DNA of 64,000 bases, taken from NCBI GenBank assembly GCA_032164245.1, contig JAVMKO010000009.1:78253212-78317211 (forward strand), written 5' to 3'. Positions 10,331-21,507 of the stretch are shown here, piece after piece. Both the position numbers and the translations under genes were made by a program. The DNA comes from Sternotherus odoratus (Eukaryota; Chordata; Testudines; Kinosternidae). Each line of letters starts with the position of its first letter. The first letter of the stretch is position 1. A model generated the notes under the pieces. The model searched no databases. It saw only the letters and a list, made by a program, of their open reading frames with translations, and was not told the origin of the DNA.

Positions 10331-12005
10331 GAAGCATTTTGCAGCAGAAAAAAAGGGGAGGATTTGGAGAGTTGACAGTGGCAAGGGATAGGCAGGAGTT
10401 GTAAGATAAGAGAAAGCAGCAAATAGCCTTGCCATGCATTCAACATCTTTTAGATTAACACTAGTATCGATCAACCAATAGCCTTAAAAATACAGCAATT
10501 CCTTTCTTGGTATAAGCACTTACTTGAAATACACTTCCAGCACTAAGTGCCGCACTTATGGTCCCTATTAACAACCTACACAGAGATTTATTTGTTCAGC
10601 ATCTGTTTGGGGGCATAGGTCAGCCTAACATGAATGATGTTGAAAGCTATAAGAGGTTTATATGAAGATTAACATATTCAGGAATATGTGTAGATTCTGT
10701 CCTCATATTTAAATGACCATCAGCTATAGCTGTATACGCGGAGAATCACTCTCAGGACCAGGGTTAGTGAACCTGGAGAGAAACAGTAAGGAAACCAAGT
10801 AGCTCCTATGCAGCGTATACTACTGAAGCCTGAGAACAAAAGTCTTAATTTAAGAACACTTAAAGAAGTAGGAAACCAGATAAACTGCCCTGCCTGCTAC
10901 ACATCGCAAGACACTTAAGCCGTCTTAAGGCACATGCAGAACTTAAAGTAGCAAATGGCCCAATTTAGAAGAGACTCAACTACTGAAAAAGTTAATCAAG
11001 GTAGATCAGAGTTTATCCCGATCAGCCACGGAGTGCCATATGGTTTAAAGCATCAGCAGCAATGGGGAGCCCAGCAGATATCTTCCAAGTTACACTGTAG
11101 GACAGAGGAGCAGAAAGGCTACCTAGAATATTAACCACACTGAGAATAGATCTGTGCAGGAAACAGTAAGGGGGAGTGGGGCAGCTGGTGACCCAGATAC
11201 GGAGCCTCGGTAGGATGGAGATGACAGGCAGGATAACTCATCAGAACATTTCATATTTTAAAGAGGTTGGTTCAAGTACAATTTGAAAAACAGACTGAAG
11301 CTGGGAAGTTGTTAATTTTATGTAAATCAGATTTCCCACTCCTAATTGCTTCCTCAAAGATGCCCCCTCCCCCCCAACCCACATCAAGGAAACAGTTGGA
11401 TAAAAACAAATCATTTTCTCTTGCGATTGCTTGGGATTTCATTCCTTTGTTGCGACGTCAAAATCCTACCAGGACTTCAGTCCTGAATTGACCTATGTGC
11501 AGGCAGGTGTCCATGCTAGCAAAGCACTCTGGCCAGTGGAAATCCATGCAGGTGCAGAGAGCTCTCTAGTAGAGCACATTGCAGGGTTAGAGACCAATGA
11601 TCCCCTTTCTGGGTGTTTTTTTGGGGATAGCGGATGCTGATCTATATCATTCTCATGGAAGAGATGGAATGATCAAAATCTCTCTAGAAAATGGGGTTGA
11701 AATTCCTCTGCTTCTGTGTAATCACTGTCTGCATGTTTTTCCTATAATGGGCTATGATGATAAAAGCAGCTTATTAACGAATTCTAATAGGAAAGCTAAT
11801 ATCTAGTGTCTTTGGTTTTGTAAGGTTAGTGCTGACTAATTATCAATGTTGGTTTTAATTAGGAACATCTGCTGCCATAACAAATCGGATCAAATTCATG
11901 TGACTGTATCATTTGTTTTTCTCTATCTACTATTTGGCATCTTTTTTCAGCTTTGGCTGAACTCCATTTCCAGTTATTTCATATTCACTTGCATATTAAA
12001 TTAGA
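10331..12005. other. Non-coding DNA, nothing recognised
   Basis: 1.7 kb without a recognised repeat or gene. Open frames at 11267-11806 in three overlapping phases look like chance. Confidence 0.45.
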
Positions 12006-12101
12006 CTGGTCCTTGGATTGATCCTGCTTTGAGCAGAGGGTTGGACCAGATGACCTCCTGAGGTCCCTGCCAACCCTGATATTCTATGATTCTATGATAT
12101 T
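12006..12101 (+). repeat. CR1/Cry-SINE 3' tail
   Basis: Contains atcctgctttgagcagaggg, 'ttggaccagatgacctcctg' and 'ccaaccctgatattctatga', then a repeated attctatgat. This is the 3' tail shared by CR1 LINEs and Cry SINEs. The tRNA-like head is missing, so it cannot be assigned to one or the other. Confidence 0.8.
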
Positions 12102-12587
12102 ATTTTTAGCTTCTTCCAGAACGGAGGACAGAACTGGGTCTGGGTTCTTCAGTGTCAAAAATATTCTGGGAAACCATAAAACATTATTGATCCATTGAAA
12201 GAGGCCCAGATACAAGATGTTGATTCACAGGGTAAAATTTGAGCAGCTGAGTAGCTCCATTGGGACTGTTCACGTACCTGATACTTTGCTGAATCAGGGC
12301 TGGAATGGCATAGGAAAATATGAGTAAAACAGAAGTGCAACTGAAAAGATGTGTCTAGAAAGGAGACTCATTTAACTGGACAAAATTAACACAAAAAGGA
12401 AATTAAATATAGAAATTCAGTAACATAGAGTGCATAACTAAATATAGGATTCTGCATTCAATTTATTTAGGTATTAAGCTTATTATATATTATGTCATTA
12501 AAAATCATTTTCTATTTTTGATGGTATGCTACATGAACCTAGTGCTCATTCAGAAATGGAGCTGAGCATTTTTGTAAATCGCCACTA
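12102..12587. other. Non-coding DNA, nothing recognised
   Basis: AT-rich, no gene or repeat recognised. Confidence 0.4.
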
Positions 12588-13228
12588 GGAACATAAGAAC
12601 ATAAGAACATAAGAACGGCCATACTGGGTCAGACCAAAGGTCCATCTAGCCCAGCATCCTGTCTACCGACAGTGGCCAATGCCAGGTGCCCCGGAGTGAG
12701 TGAACCTAACAGGTATGATCGAGCGATCTCTCTCCTGCCATCCATCACCCCCCTCTGACAGACAGAGGCTAGGGACACCATTCATTACCCATCCCGGCTA
12801 ATAGCCATTTATGGACTTAGCCTCCATGAATTTATCCAGCTCTCTTTTAAACCCTGTTATACTCCTAGCCTTCACAGCCTCCTCAGGTAAGGAGTTCCAC
12901 AGGTTGACTGTGCGCTGTGTGAAGAAGAACTTCCTTTTATTTGTTTTAAACCTGCTGCACGCCAATTTCATTGAGTGGCCCCTAGTTCTTCTATTTTGGG
13001 AACAAGTAAATAACTTTTCCTTATTTACTTCCTCCACACCACTCATAATTTTATATACCTCTATCATATCCCCCCTTAGTCTCCTCTTTTCCAAGCTAAA
13101 AAGTCCTAGCCTCTTTAATCTCTCTTCATATGGGACCCGTTCCAAACCCATAATCAATTTAGTTGCCCTTCTCTGAACCTTTTCTAGTGCCAGTATATCC
13201 TTTTTGAGATGAGGGGACCACATTTGTA
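12588..13228 (-). repeat. CR1 LINE, 5'-truncated, best preserved copy
   Basis: The 3' terminus is at the left, with three head-to-tail copies of an ataagaac-type unit (about 12590-12613), the usual CR1 terminal microsatellite. The sequence then passes through the CR1 3' untranslated region into the C-terminal part of ORF2 (see 12798-13223). CR1 is a non-LTR retrotransposon that copies itself by target-primed reverse transcription. The 5' end stops near 13228, so reverse transcriptase and endonuclease domains are lost. Confidence 0.9.
12798..13223 (-). pseudogene. CR1 ORF2 C-terminal fragment
   Basis: 141 codons without a stop. Motifs in order: MWSPHLKKDI, LEKVQRRATKLI (residues 14-25), PYEERLKRLGLFSLEKRRLRGDMIEVYKIM, RGHSMKL, FFFTQRTVNLWNSLPEE and FKRELDKFM. 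These match the region after the reverse transcriptase in CR1/L2-type ORF2 proteins (the RRxRGDxIxxYKI and VxxWNSLPxxxV signatures). It is not a functional gene because the catalytic domains are absent. The lack of stops suggests the copy is younger than other CR1 pieces here. Confidence 0.9.
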
Positions 13229-13343
13229 CGAAGGAAGACCTGACTCTAAGGCAACAATCAGATAGGATTGTAAAAGGGGAGAACTAGCTTAATCTATTGA
13301 GGAACATGAAAAGGAGGAGAACAGAATTATTAATGTGGGTGAA

Positions 13344-13620
13344 CAGGGCTGGCCTTACCATGAGGCAAACTGAGGTGGCCACCTCAGGTGCCAGACTACG
13401 GGGGAGAGGCGCCACTGGGACCCAGAGTGCAGAAAATTGTGTCTGCTGCTGGTGCATACATACGTATTCTCTCTGTTCTAGACGCACAGAGATGGGAGAG
13501 TGCTGTGCTGGAGGAAGGAGGGCACAAGAGACCTTTCAAAGTTTTGGACCAAGCGAGGGGCATGGGGGTGTCATCTGAGCTCCCTGCCTCAGGTGCCAAA
13601 ATGTTGTGGGCCCAGCCCTG
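13344..13620. mobile_element. Non-autonomous hAT-like element, 277 bp
   Basis: The left end CAGGGCTGGCC matches the right end GGCCCAGCCCTG in inverse orientation. Flanks tgggtgaa (13336-13343) and gggatgaa (13621-13628) agree at 6 of 8 positions, consistent with an aged 8 bp hAT duplication. The paired internal phrases 'cacctcaggtgcca' and 'gcctcaggtgccaaa' are also present. Open frames inside (up to 93 codons) are by-products of its high GC content. Confidence 0.65.
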
Positions 13621-14359
13621 GGGATGAAATTGTGAACAAGCTGATGCACAGAGTGTATCCTAATAATGTAGGATGATTTGTACCCAAAAGCGGTACAGAG
13701 AAATGCTAGAATGAGCTCCATAGATTATTTTGAAACAGGCAAATTATTGATGCAATAGGCATTTTACAAAATGATATTTAGAGTGGCCCTTATTACGGGT
13801 GCCTATTTTCTGAGCGGAAGACTTTTTCTCCTCCTTTATGTAATTTAAAAGCTCACTTACCCTGGAAACAGCTGAAGGCCAAATACATTTTTTATTTTTG
13901 GAAGATAGAATTGTGATGCTCCTTTGGCATTCAGCAATATCCTCTCCTGTTGATGCATGCAAATCCTATTAACCCACTCTCCCTCCCTTGTAGCTTCTGC
14001 GCTGTTGATGGCAGAGAGTTGGGAACCCTGTTTTGGGGCTGACATTTAGTGCATTACCTGTACTTCAAAGGTGATCTTGATACATTGGCCAGCACTGGAG
14101 GTACTTTTGTCCACTCTGCCAATTAAGTCAGACAGGACCAATATGTTTCAGGTCTGATCTGATGTCTGTTGAAGTCCGTGGACAGACTTTCATTAAGTTA
14201 AATGGTCATTGGTTCAGGCCTTTAATGAAGATGGAAGTTCAGACTGAGGATATAATAGACACCATTGATTTGATATGTATTCAAGCTTTCTGTGAATCTA
14301 ATGCTATGAATCAACATGGTACAGACAATAAAGAAGCCTGCTGATACATTTAATCATGA
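13621..14359. other. Non-coding DNA, nothing recognised
   Basis: No recognised repeat or gene; scattered open frames of 60-72 codons only. Confidence 0.4.
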
Positions 14360-14490
14360 AGCAATATCTTTTATTGCGCCAACTTCTAATGAATGGTCCA
14401 ATAAAAGATATTACTTCACCTACCTTGTCTCTTATATCCTGGGACCAACATGGATACCACAATGCTGTGAATACTATGTCCATATGAAAC
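14360..14490 (-). repeat. Penelope-like short repeats in inverted pair
   Basis: aatatcttttattgcgcca (14363-14381) and tggtccaataaaagatatt (14394-14412) are inverse complements with two mismatches. Each is the PLE module seen at 958, 4336 and 4850. The right copy continues into 'cctaccttgtctc' and 'cctgggaccaacatgg', the end of the same repeat. Confidence 0.55.
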
Positions 14491-15654
14491 TGTAGCTACT
14501 GTAGGCAAAATATGATTGCGCAAATTGGAATTTGACCTAAGCCCTAGTGCTTAACTCACATATTGTTACCTCATGTAACACAGGCCACCAAGCAGTCAAC
14601 TGATGGCAAAAGCTTATACTTGGTACCTATTTACATCAGGTGTGAACTAATACCCTAGGGCCCAATCCCATTCTCACCGAATTCAAGGGGAATTTTGGTT
14701 TGAATGGGCACAAAAGGCTCCTTTTTAACCATTATTAGTCTCCCGAGTCATCTATTATTCCATACATCTCATTCCCCACCTCCCGCCTGCATTTCTTTTT
14801 GTGCTGTAAAAGCGCGATCCTACTCAGCCAAATTCTGTCCTCCATTAAGCTGCTGCAGCCACATAAAGCTCAGTGGGATTCTATTGTTGCAAACGAGAGC
14901 AGAAGAGGGTCCACTGTATGTTTTCAAACAAAGACGACAATAAGGCCCATCTGCTATCATTGTCCTGGGTTTAGATAATCTTAGCTGAACCTAGATGCAC
15001 AGTTTAACTATGCCTCCAAAAGCTCAACTAAGGCTCCACAAAGTCGAGGGAGGGGGGAGGGTTGGTTATAATTTTCCCTTGCGTCAGAATATCTTGGGTT
15101 TGGCAATGATCAGTAGCAAAAGCATAAAACAAGCTGCAAGACTGACTATTTTTGCAATAGTTCTCATACACTGGAAAGAAAAAAGAATGAAGATCTCACG
15201 AGAGCCCGAATTTCAACACCAAGAAGAACAGGGGTAAATTATCTGAACACATGAAACCTCACAGCTTCTTGCAGCTCTCTCATCACTAAGTTCCTGCGTG
15301 CATTTTAATTCTGCGATGACCACTCAAGAAGGAGTGCACAGTCCACTAGGTGTTTTTATACTCAGTACTGAGTACAGGTCAGAATGTTCAGTGGTAGCAT
15401 CTGCACTGGGAGCTGTGTGGAACTACACGCTCCCGGGGGGAGATCTGGGAAGATATTGGGAACAATATCTCTTAGAGCACCCTGGCCACTAGGTGCAGCA
15501 TGGCCGCTGGGCCAAAAACGAGATAAAGGAAACAGCTCAGAGTGACTCTTGGGTGCTGTGAAGGGATATATAAGGAAATGAGGACAGAGAGGTAATCAGA
15601 AGCTGAGTTATATGTGTCTGGATGGGGAAGAGCAAAAGATGAAGCTTCGTGGTT
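14491..15654. other. Non-coding DNA; one palindromic-repeat scrap
   Basis: A piece of the short palindromic family lies near 14657-14700 (gggcccaatcccattctcac). Otherwise nothing recognised. Confidence 0.4.
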
Positions 15655-15753
15655 GAGATTTTCAAAGATGTCCAGGGGTTTTAGATGCCAAACACACATT
15701 CAAATTAATTGGAATTAGGTGTCCAGATCCCCTGTGTGGCTTTGAAAAAAGTC
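15655..15753. repeat. Short palindromic repeat, TTTTCAAAG ends
   Basis: Left gagattttcaaagatgtcca and right 'tgtgtggctttgaaaaaagtc' are inverse, with 'ttcaaattaattggaattagg' at the centre. Same type of small inverted-repeat unit as 17862-17930 but with different ends. Confidence 0.5.
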
Positions 15754-16640
15754 ACACCACCCACATTAGAAAATAGAAACTAGCGAGGGGCCTGGAGAAG
15801 AGGAGCAGTGACTGGAATTACATGAAATGGGACTTTCGTTTGCACCATTTTGGACTGATTATAATGGAAAAAGAGAGGAGAACAGGAAGCCTGAGTGGGG
15901 AAGATTAGCCAAGGTGTGAGACACTGTGTGCATGGACCACTGCCTTGACCGTCAGAAATGAGAGAAGGGCTGAATTTGAGAGATGCTGTATAGCAGGTGG
16001 CGGTTGGATTTGGCAGTGGCCAGGATGCCAGAGATGAAACGGGCCTCTGCCGTGGGAAGGCTGGTGGTGTTAACAGCAAATGAGAAGGTGAGGCAACGAA
16101 GAGAGTTTTAGGAGGACAATAATAGACTTATATGCTCATGTTGACCTTGAGGAGGCATTGATACCTTCTGGAGGAGATGTCTCAGAGATGAATGATGACA
16201 GGGAGGGAGAGATTTTACCAGTGGAGTAGTAGATCTGGGAACTGTTGATACTGGACTGTAGAGCAGACAACACCACCTAGGAAGAGATCACAGAGTGAGA
16301 AGAGAACTTAGGCTTGGGAGGCGGAGAAAGAGATGAGGGAGGCGGCAATGGTCAGACAATAAAAGAAGAGCCAAGGGCTTGATCCAATGCCTATTGACTT
16401 CAGGGATCATTGGCACAAGCCTCAGGAGAGCACACGGTCATAGAAGGCAAGGGAATAGAGGAGAGGAAGGAAGAAGCAGTGTTCCACTGTATAAAAAGCA
16501 ATAGTGAGTAGAAAGAGGTTGATGATAGGGAAGAAATTATTAGACTTGGCTAGAAGGAAATTACTGGCAATTATAGAGACAGTCTCCTTGGAATGGAGGA
16601 GGCTGAAGCATGCAGTTCTCATAGAATTAAGGGGTGTGCA
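15754..16640. other. Purine-rich non-coding DNA, possibly an old LINE piece
   Basis: GA-rich stretch with phrases such as 'gaggaggcattgatacc' and 'gagatgtctcagagatga'. These remind me of old LINE-derived sequence common in vertebrates, on the minus strand, but I cannot prove it. No open frame of note. Confidence 0.3.
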
Positions 16641-17861
16641 GTCCCAGTTGTGAATTAGCTCACCTAGGACCAGATTCTGATTTTAGTCATGCAGCTAATA
16701 TTGTCCACTGCTTTGTGAGCTGTGCTGCTGGGAGCTTGCTCTTTATTTTTACAGGAAAGAGTAAATTTCACTGCAGCAAGACCTATGATATGTCCACTTC
16801 CCATGCACCATACCCATGCCAGTCAAATTAAAATATTATACTCATTTGTATGATAACATCGGCTCCGGTGATGACAAAATGCTGCTAGGAATTTAGAGCT
16901 ATTTGCTTCACATCTGATGTGTAATCCAGCAAACTCAGCTCCCCTGAATGTTCCACTTTCACAGGAATTTCATTTAGCTATTTACATGGTGTAAAAGTGA
17001 GATACAATGAATATGCCCACCTGTCCTGGGGCATCAGGGACTAGTCTTCTCATGACTGCCTTCTGAAGACCTACCTGGGAGTAACTGACTGCAAAGGTGG
17101 CCACTTAATTGGTAAATGAATACCTGGGCCTAATACAAAGGTTTTCTGAGGTTAGCTAAGAAAGGTTCTTCTCTCCCCAAATGTTTTTACCCTAGAATTA
17201 TGGAAAAAAAGAAACCCATCCAGATGCATTAGATCCCCTTAACTCGGGTTTTAAAAAACACATCTCCAGGGCCTGTATATGTTATAGCTTTGCCCCACTT
17301 CACTCTTTGTAATGTTTTCTCGGACAACTATTTGTATAATGGATGTTACATCAATTTGAGGTGATTGCTGCAGTTTGATGTGACTACGTGTAGATTCTAG
17401 TTCAATGGAAATTTTGGTTTTATAAAAAAAGAAGTCAGCGCAGTTCATTATACATCCCTTTCAGGGATGCAGAGGAGAATGGTTGTGAATACTATCACAT
17501 GGTGAGAGATGGAAGTCAGTAGCTCCTAGGGCTCCACAGAGATCATTGATTTATTTTTCTACTCTCGGTAACTTTTACAGTTAAAAAAAGACAACCCAGT
17601 TTGATTTATATTTGACATAATTTGTTGCTGATGTACATGTATTCAAATAAAGTACTTCTGATCATTTGTTCATGCAATCATATGCACTCACATCACTGGA
17701 AATCTTTTAAATATAGGTCTGCATTAGGAGCACTGTTTTCCCAAATTGTTCTGAAAATGTCTTATATTTTATAGCTCATTTTTCCACATTCTGCTATTCA
17801 GTTTCTCTTCTGCTTGACTTGGCTGCCTCTTTTCTGTTTTCCCATGTCAGTTATGCTTTTA
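16641..17861. other. AT-rich non-coding DNA, nothing recognised
   Basis: No repeat or gene identified. Confidence 0.4.
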
Positions 17862-17930
17862 GGGCCAGATTCTCAACTTGTGTAAATCAGAACTTTAGTG
17901 GACCGATGCCAATTTACACTAGCTGAGACA
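17862..17930. repeat. Short palindromic repeat, GGCCAGATTCTCA ends
   Basis: gggccagattctcaacttgt, then 'gtaaatcag', then the inverse 'gccaatttacactagctgag'. Similar units with GRCC..GATTCTC ends and a centre like CATTGACTTCAATGG occur at 6445, 10274, 14657, 20120, 21000, 31612, 36930, 42370, 44490, 48708 and 57965. Confidence 0.55.
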
Positions 17931-18162
17931 CTTCCTCTTTAGACACCAAATTAAAAGCAATAAGTTAAACGACTGGACATTTTGGAAGTTTTGCTTGAGG
18001 AAATGCCACATTAAATACTTCCCAGACTGAATATGCTCTTTCTGCCAATAACTATTTCAGATTTATGGGTAATGAAATACCTGCCATCTGCTTTAACATA
18101 CGGGTGTCAAAAAGTACCCACTGTTCATAGATATCCAACCCAAAAAGAGAGGAGGGAAAGAA

Positions 18163-18246
18163 TGGTTGTCTCTTGCGCATGTATAAAATGGTTGTCTCTT
18201 GTGTATGTATAAAAATACATTGTCTCTTGTGTATGTATAAAAATAT
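18163..18246. repeat. Tandem repeat, about 28 bp unit, three copies
   Basis: Three copies of a unit containing ttgtctcttgtgtatgtata followed by a few A residues. The first copy carries cgc in place of tgt. The last copies are nearly identical, so the expansion is fairly recent. Confidence 0.85.
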
Positions 18247-18393
18247 TCATGAATGTGTGATGGTCTAAAATTTCTGCACTTAAAGTCCATTACTTAAAGT
18301 CTCCAAATAAAGTGGGATGTCTTGCTACAAGATATGTCCCAGCTCATCCTGCCTTATGGCCTTGAACTGGCATTACAACATGAAACTATATGG

Positions 18394-18441
18394 ACTATTT
18401 TATGCTGGGGTTGGACAAGATGATCATAATGGTTGTATAAT
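18394..18441 (+). repeat. CR1-like 3' tail fragment
   Basis: ctggggttggacaagatgat followed by 'cataatggt' resembles the '(ggttgg)actagatgatcataatggt' part of CR1-type 3' tails. Only about 45 bp remains. Confidence 0.4.
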
Positions 18442-18469
18442 TACCATCTATCTTCAGCACTATTATCTT

Positions 18470-18740
18470 TGTGTTCCAGTCATGCTATTTATTGTGCTAG
18501 GCACTGTGCAACCATGTAGAGAGAGTCACAGACTAGAGCTCTTGAATGCCTCAGCAGACACTACAACCCACTGTAGCCCTTCCTAATCCATAGGGTTAGC
18601 TGTTCCGTGGTACCTAGGTGAGGCATTGCACCTCTCCGTTTCCTCTATTCCTAAAATCACAGAGCAGGTCTGAGCCAGGAATAGGCACTTTCCTGAGTCC
18701 TAGTCGAGTACCCTAGTCCCTAAACCACACTGCCTCTCTG
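18470..18740 (-). repeat. MIR-like SINE, degraded
   Basis: 'ttattgtgctaggcactgtg' near 18490 resembles the reverse complement of the MIR 3' part. 'cacagagcaggtctgagcca' and 'ctgagtcctagtcgagt' near 18660-18710 resemble its tRNA-related 5' part. Order and spacing fit a minus-strand MIR with internal loss. Confidence 0.5.
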
Positions 18741-19946
18741 TGATGGAATATACTGCTATATTCACACCCTTCACCCTACTGCAAGGATCTTTGTACAAAG
18801 TATGCCTTGTAAGATATCATATGAAAACTCATAATTTGCTGATCAGTTTCTCCCGGCATGGGAAAATTGTACATGAAGTTATAAGATTCTCCTGTTTGAT
18901 GTTATCAACCCATGTTCCAATCCTCACGCCCCTGTCTAGGCAGAAGTCAGGTTTGCTATAAACAAAGGAAGGAAGGTGAAGGAAGGTGCGGTTGCCTTAA
19001 CTTGCACTTAAGCAGTAAACAGAGTCATCAAGTAGGGAGGGAAAACAAAGGAAGTTCAAACATGTGGAAAAAACCCATAGGAAATACCTTTCAGATATCC
19101 TCTTTGTCTCCTGAGTCTCAGCTGGAAATGGTTGTCAAGATGGGGACTGAAATCATAAACAGGAGGGACAAACACCCCAATGCACTCTCCTCTCTCTCCC
19201 TATCCCTCACATTCACTGCCCCGGAAGAGACAGCAGCAGCTGTTGTACTCTGGGGGATTACCTCAGTAATCTGCTGAAGCATGTAGCGAGACAAGTATGC
19301 TTTGAATCTAATGTAGTCTAAATTAGGCACCAGTAAGCACTGTATCTTTATTTTTCTTGTAGTTCATTGCTGACTTTTATGCCTAATTACTTGTACTCAT
19401 TTAAAACCCACCTCTTTGTCGTTAATCAACTTGTTGCATCTAATCCAGTGTGTTCAAGCTGAGATGTCTGGGTAACAAGTTGTGTGCATATTCTTCCTTC
19501 AAGGAAATAATGGACTCACTGTATTTGTACAGGAGAGGACTGTATTTGTACTGTATTTGTACAGGAAAGGACTCTATTTGTACAGGAGAGGACTGTATTT
19601 GTACTGTATTTGTACAGGAGAGGACTGTATTTGTACAGGAGAGGACTGTATTTGTACAGGAGAGGACTGGTCCGTACTGAACATAGGTTTCTGGGGGGAA
19701 TTCTGGAACTGGGTGTGTGTTGGGGGTTACCCTGAAGCATACCCAGGGCTGGCAAGAACCAAAGTATGACTGGGTGGCTACAGCACACCCACAGACATAG
19801 CTGGGAATGGCTTACATGGCGGTGGCTGTTTGTGAGTAGTCCAGGGTGGAGCCTACAGCCGCAAAGTATCGTAAAGGGCACCGCAGGTTACAGGGCAGGG
19901 GTGATACAGCTCCTCCTCGGTCGGCATTGTACCCTGCTATGGCACA
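18741..19946 (+). repeat. 1.2 kb interspersed repeat, LTR-like (copy 1)
   Basis: Begins tgatggaatatactgctata and ends 'ctatggcaca', so it has TG...CA ends, but no target duplication is evident. A second, 5'-truncated copy lies at about 40800-41470. The two share 'tttttacttttatt..' and 'ccagtgtgtt'-type text, 'caggagagg', 'ggaactgggtgtgtgttggg', 'ggctgtttgtgagtagtcca' and 'cctacagccgcaaag' in the same order. No protein coding. It could be a solo LTR of a retroelement or another repeat class. Copy 1 differs from copy 2 by the minisatellite at 19513-19672. Confidence 0.55.
19513..19672. repeat. 21 bp minisatellite inside the LTR-like repeat
   Basis: About seven copies of a 21 bp unit (actgtatttgtacaggagag plus g), two of them with an extra 11 bp 'actgtatttgt'. 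Because 21 is a multiple of three, several frames stay open and encode repeated VQERTVF-like peptides on the plus strand and SCTNTV-like peptides on the minus. That is an artefact of unit length. Confidence 0.95.
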
Positions 19947-20732
19947 CTCCCCAATGATGGCTTTCATCATAAGCAGCATGAATGTCAAATCTAAAAAAAA
20001 AATTCCATGCAGATCAGACTTTACTGTACTTTTCTTTATCAAAGTGTGTGATTTCAGGTACTTTAATTTGGATATCAAACAATTTTGATTGGCTAGACTA
20101 CAGTACTGTATAACAGACAGGGCCGGTTCCTCATCTGGAGTAAAACAGCACTGCTTCACTGAGTTCAATAGAACTACGTGACTTTACACTAGCTGAGCAT
20201 CTGACTCGCTGTATGTAGGGTTTTTTTAGGGTGAGAGGGTGAAGATTTCATTGAATGTCGACACCAGCTATCGTCTGCTCCTCGTATGTACTATGGAAAT
20301 AGGCTTAAAGGCAAAGTAAGAAGCCCTGGAAGATTCCGTTTGACAAGCGTCTATGTGACATTACATTTCAGTCTTTTTCATTTTTTCCCCCCAAACAATT
20401 GTTCCCAAGTAAAGCAGAAAGTCAGAATACTAATAAAAAGGGCACTCTCTCACTTGTAATAAATGAAACTGTCACAGGTGAAGCATTAATGGAGCTGAAG
20501 GTTAAATACACAACATCTGAAGTGTCATTTTTTTGAACGGTAGGGTGGGGGTAAGATTCAAATACTGACTGTTCCCGATACAAGTCTGAACCTAAAAAGA
20601 CAACAATGAAGCTGCCGCTGAAATTGATTCACTGAACCGTTTAATAATGTGCGCTTTTATGTTTAAAAGTACCAGCACTTCAGTTGCTTGTATTTAATGT
20701 AACTAGCCCAGTAAGGTCGCTATGGTAAGAAA
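19947..20732. other. Non-coding DNA with one palindromic repeat
   Basis: A unit of the short palindromic family lies at about 20120-20214 (gggccggttcctcatctgga to 'ctagctgagcatctgac'). Nothing else recognised. Confidence 0.4.
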
Positions 20733-20976
20733 GGATACGTCTACGCTGCAATAAAAATCCTGTGGCAGAGCATGGGTCATCTGATGTGGGCTATGGGCCA
20801 ATAAAATTTCTGGTTAGATGCTCAGGCTTGGACTGTAGCCCGGATTTGGAGACCTTCTCCCACACAGGGTCTCAGACCTCGGCCTGAGCCCAAGAGTCTA
20901 CACTTCATTTTATAGCAACACGAGTTAGTTGAGCTGAGCCTGGCTGCGGGTCTTTTATTGCAGTGTTGACATACCT
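20733..20976. mobile_element. MITE, type B
   Basis: Left GGATACGTCTACGCTGCAAT, right 'ttattgcagtgttgacatacc' in inverse orientation. The halves share 'ggcctgagccc' and 'gctcaggcttggactgtagc' blocks arranged as inner inverted repeats. Relative of 61417-61682, which has the same internal plan. Confidence 0.65.
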
Positions 20977-21321
20977 GACATAAGCAGGGCCTATGCTGTT
21001 CTCCCCCTGCAAGTCAATGGCAAAATTCCCATCAGTTCAAATGGGTGCAGAATGAGGCCTGTTTTCCTGTATAAAGGGTGACGTTTTTGCTTTATGAGAT
21101 GTTCCTTCCTAAAGTGTGCTCATAGGAAGCGGTGCCACTGCTCAGTAACGAGTTCATTGCCGGGCTCATCAAATAACTATTGATGATAACTATATGTTAT
21201 GGGGAAGGGGGGGAATTAGAAATGTGGGGGAGTTTAATACCATTGGAGCAAAGCAGACTTTGAAGTGATGGGAGGGATGTATTTAAAATTATGAGATGAT
21301 GCAGTAGAGTAAGGCTGATCT

Positions 21322-21507
21322 TGGGAGAGGGATAGCTCAGTAGTTTGTGCATTGGCCTGTTAAACCCAGGATTGTGATTTCAATCCCTGAGGGGGCATCT
21401 GGGGCAAAAATATGTTGGATGATTTAGTTGGAGATTGGTCCTGCTTTGAGCAGGGGGTTGGACTAAATGACCTGCTGAGGTCCCTTCCAGACATGATATT
21501 CTATATT
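21322..21507 (+). mobile_element. Cry-type SINE (tRNA head, CR1-like tail)
   Basis: The head begins gggagagggatagctcagta. An A-box-like tagctcagtag lies at 21333-21343 and a B-box-like gatttcaatcc at 21376-21386, with 'ttggcctgttaaacccagg' between them where a tRNA anticodon arm would be. Then come 'ggggcatctggggcaaaa', 'ttggtcctgctttgagcagg' and 'ggactaaatgacctgctgag', a tail matching CR1. This is the Cry SINE plan of hidden-necked turtles, mobilised by the CR1 machinery and transcribed from its internal pol III promoter. The A box and tail are recognisable; the B box is mutated, so it is probably silent. Confidence 0.85.

Noticed and set aside
12811..13176. 121-codon plus-strand frame
   Set aside because: It is the antisense shadow of the CR1 ORF2 tail.
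19450..19881. Repeat-peptide frames on both strands
   Set aside because: A 21 bp unit is a multiple of three, so frames stay open without selection.
18741..19946. Definite retroviral solo LTR
   Set aside because: TG/CA ends fit, but no target duplication and no clear polyadenylation signal at the expected place, so it is called only LTR-like.
21322..21400. tRNA gene
   Set aside because: The tRNA-like head is mutated in the B box and continues into a CR1-like tail, so it is a SINE.
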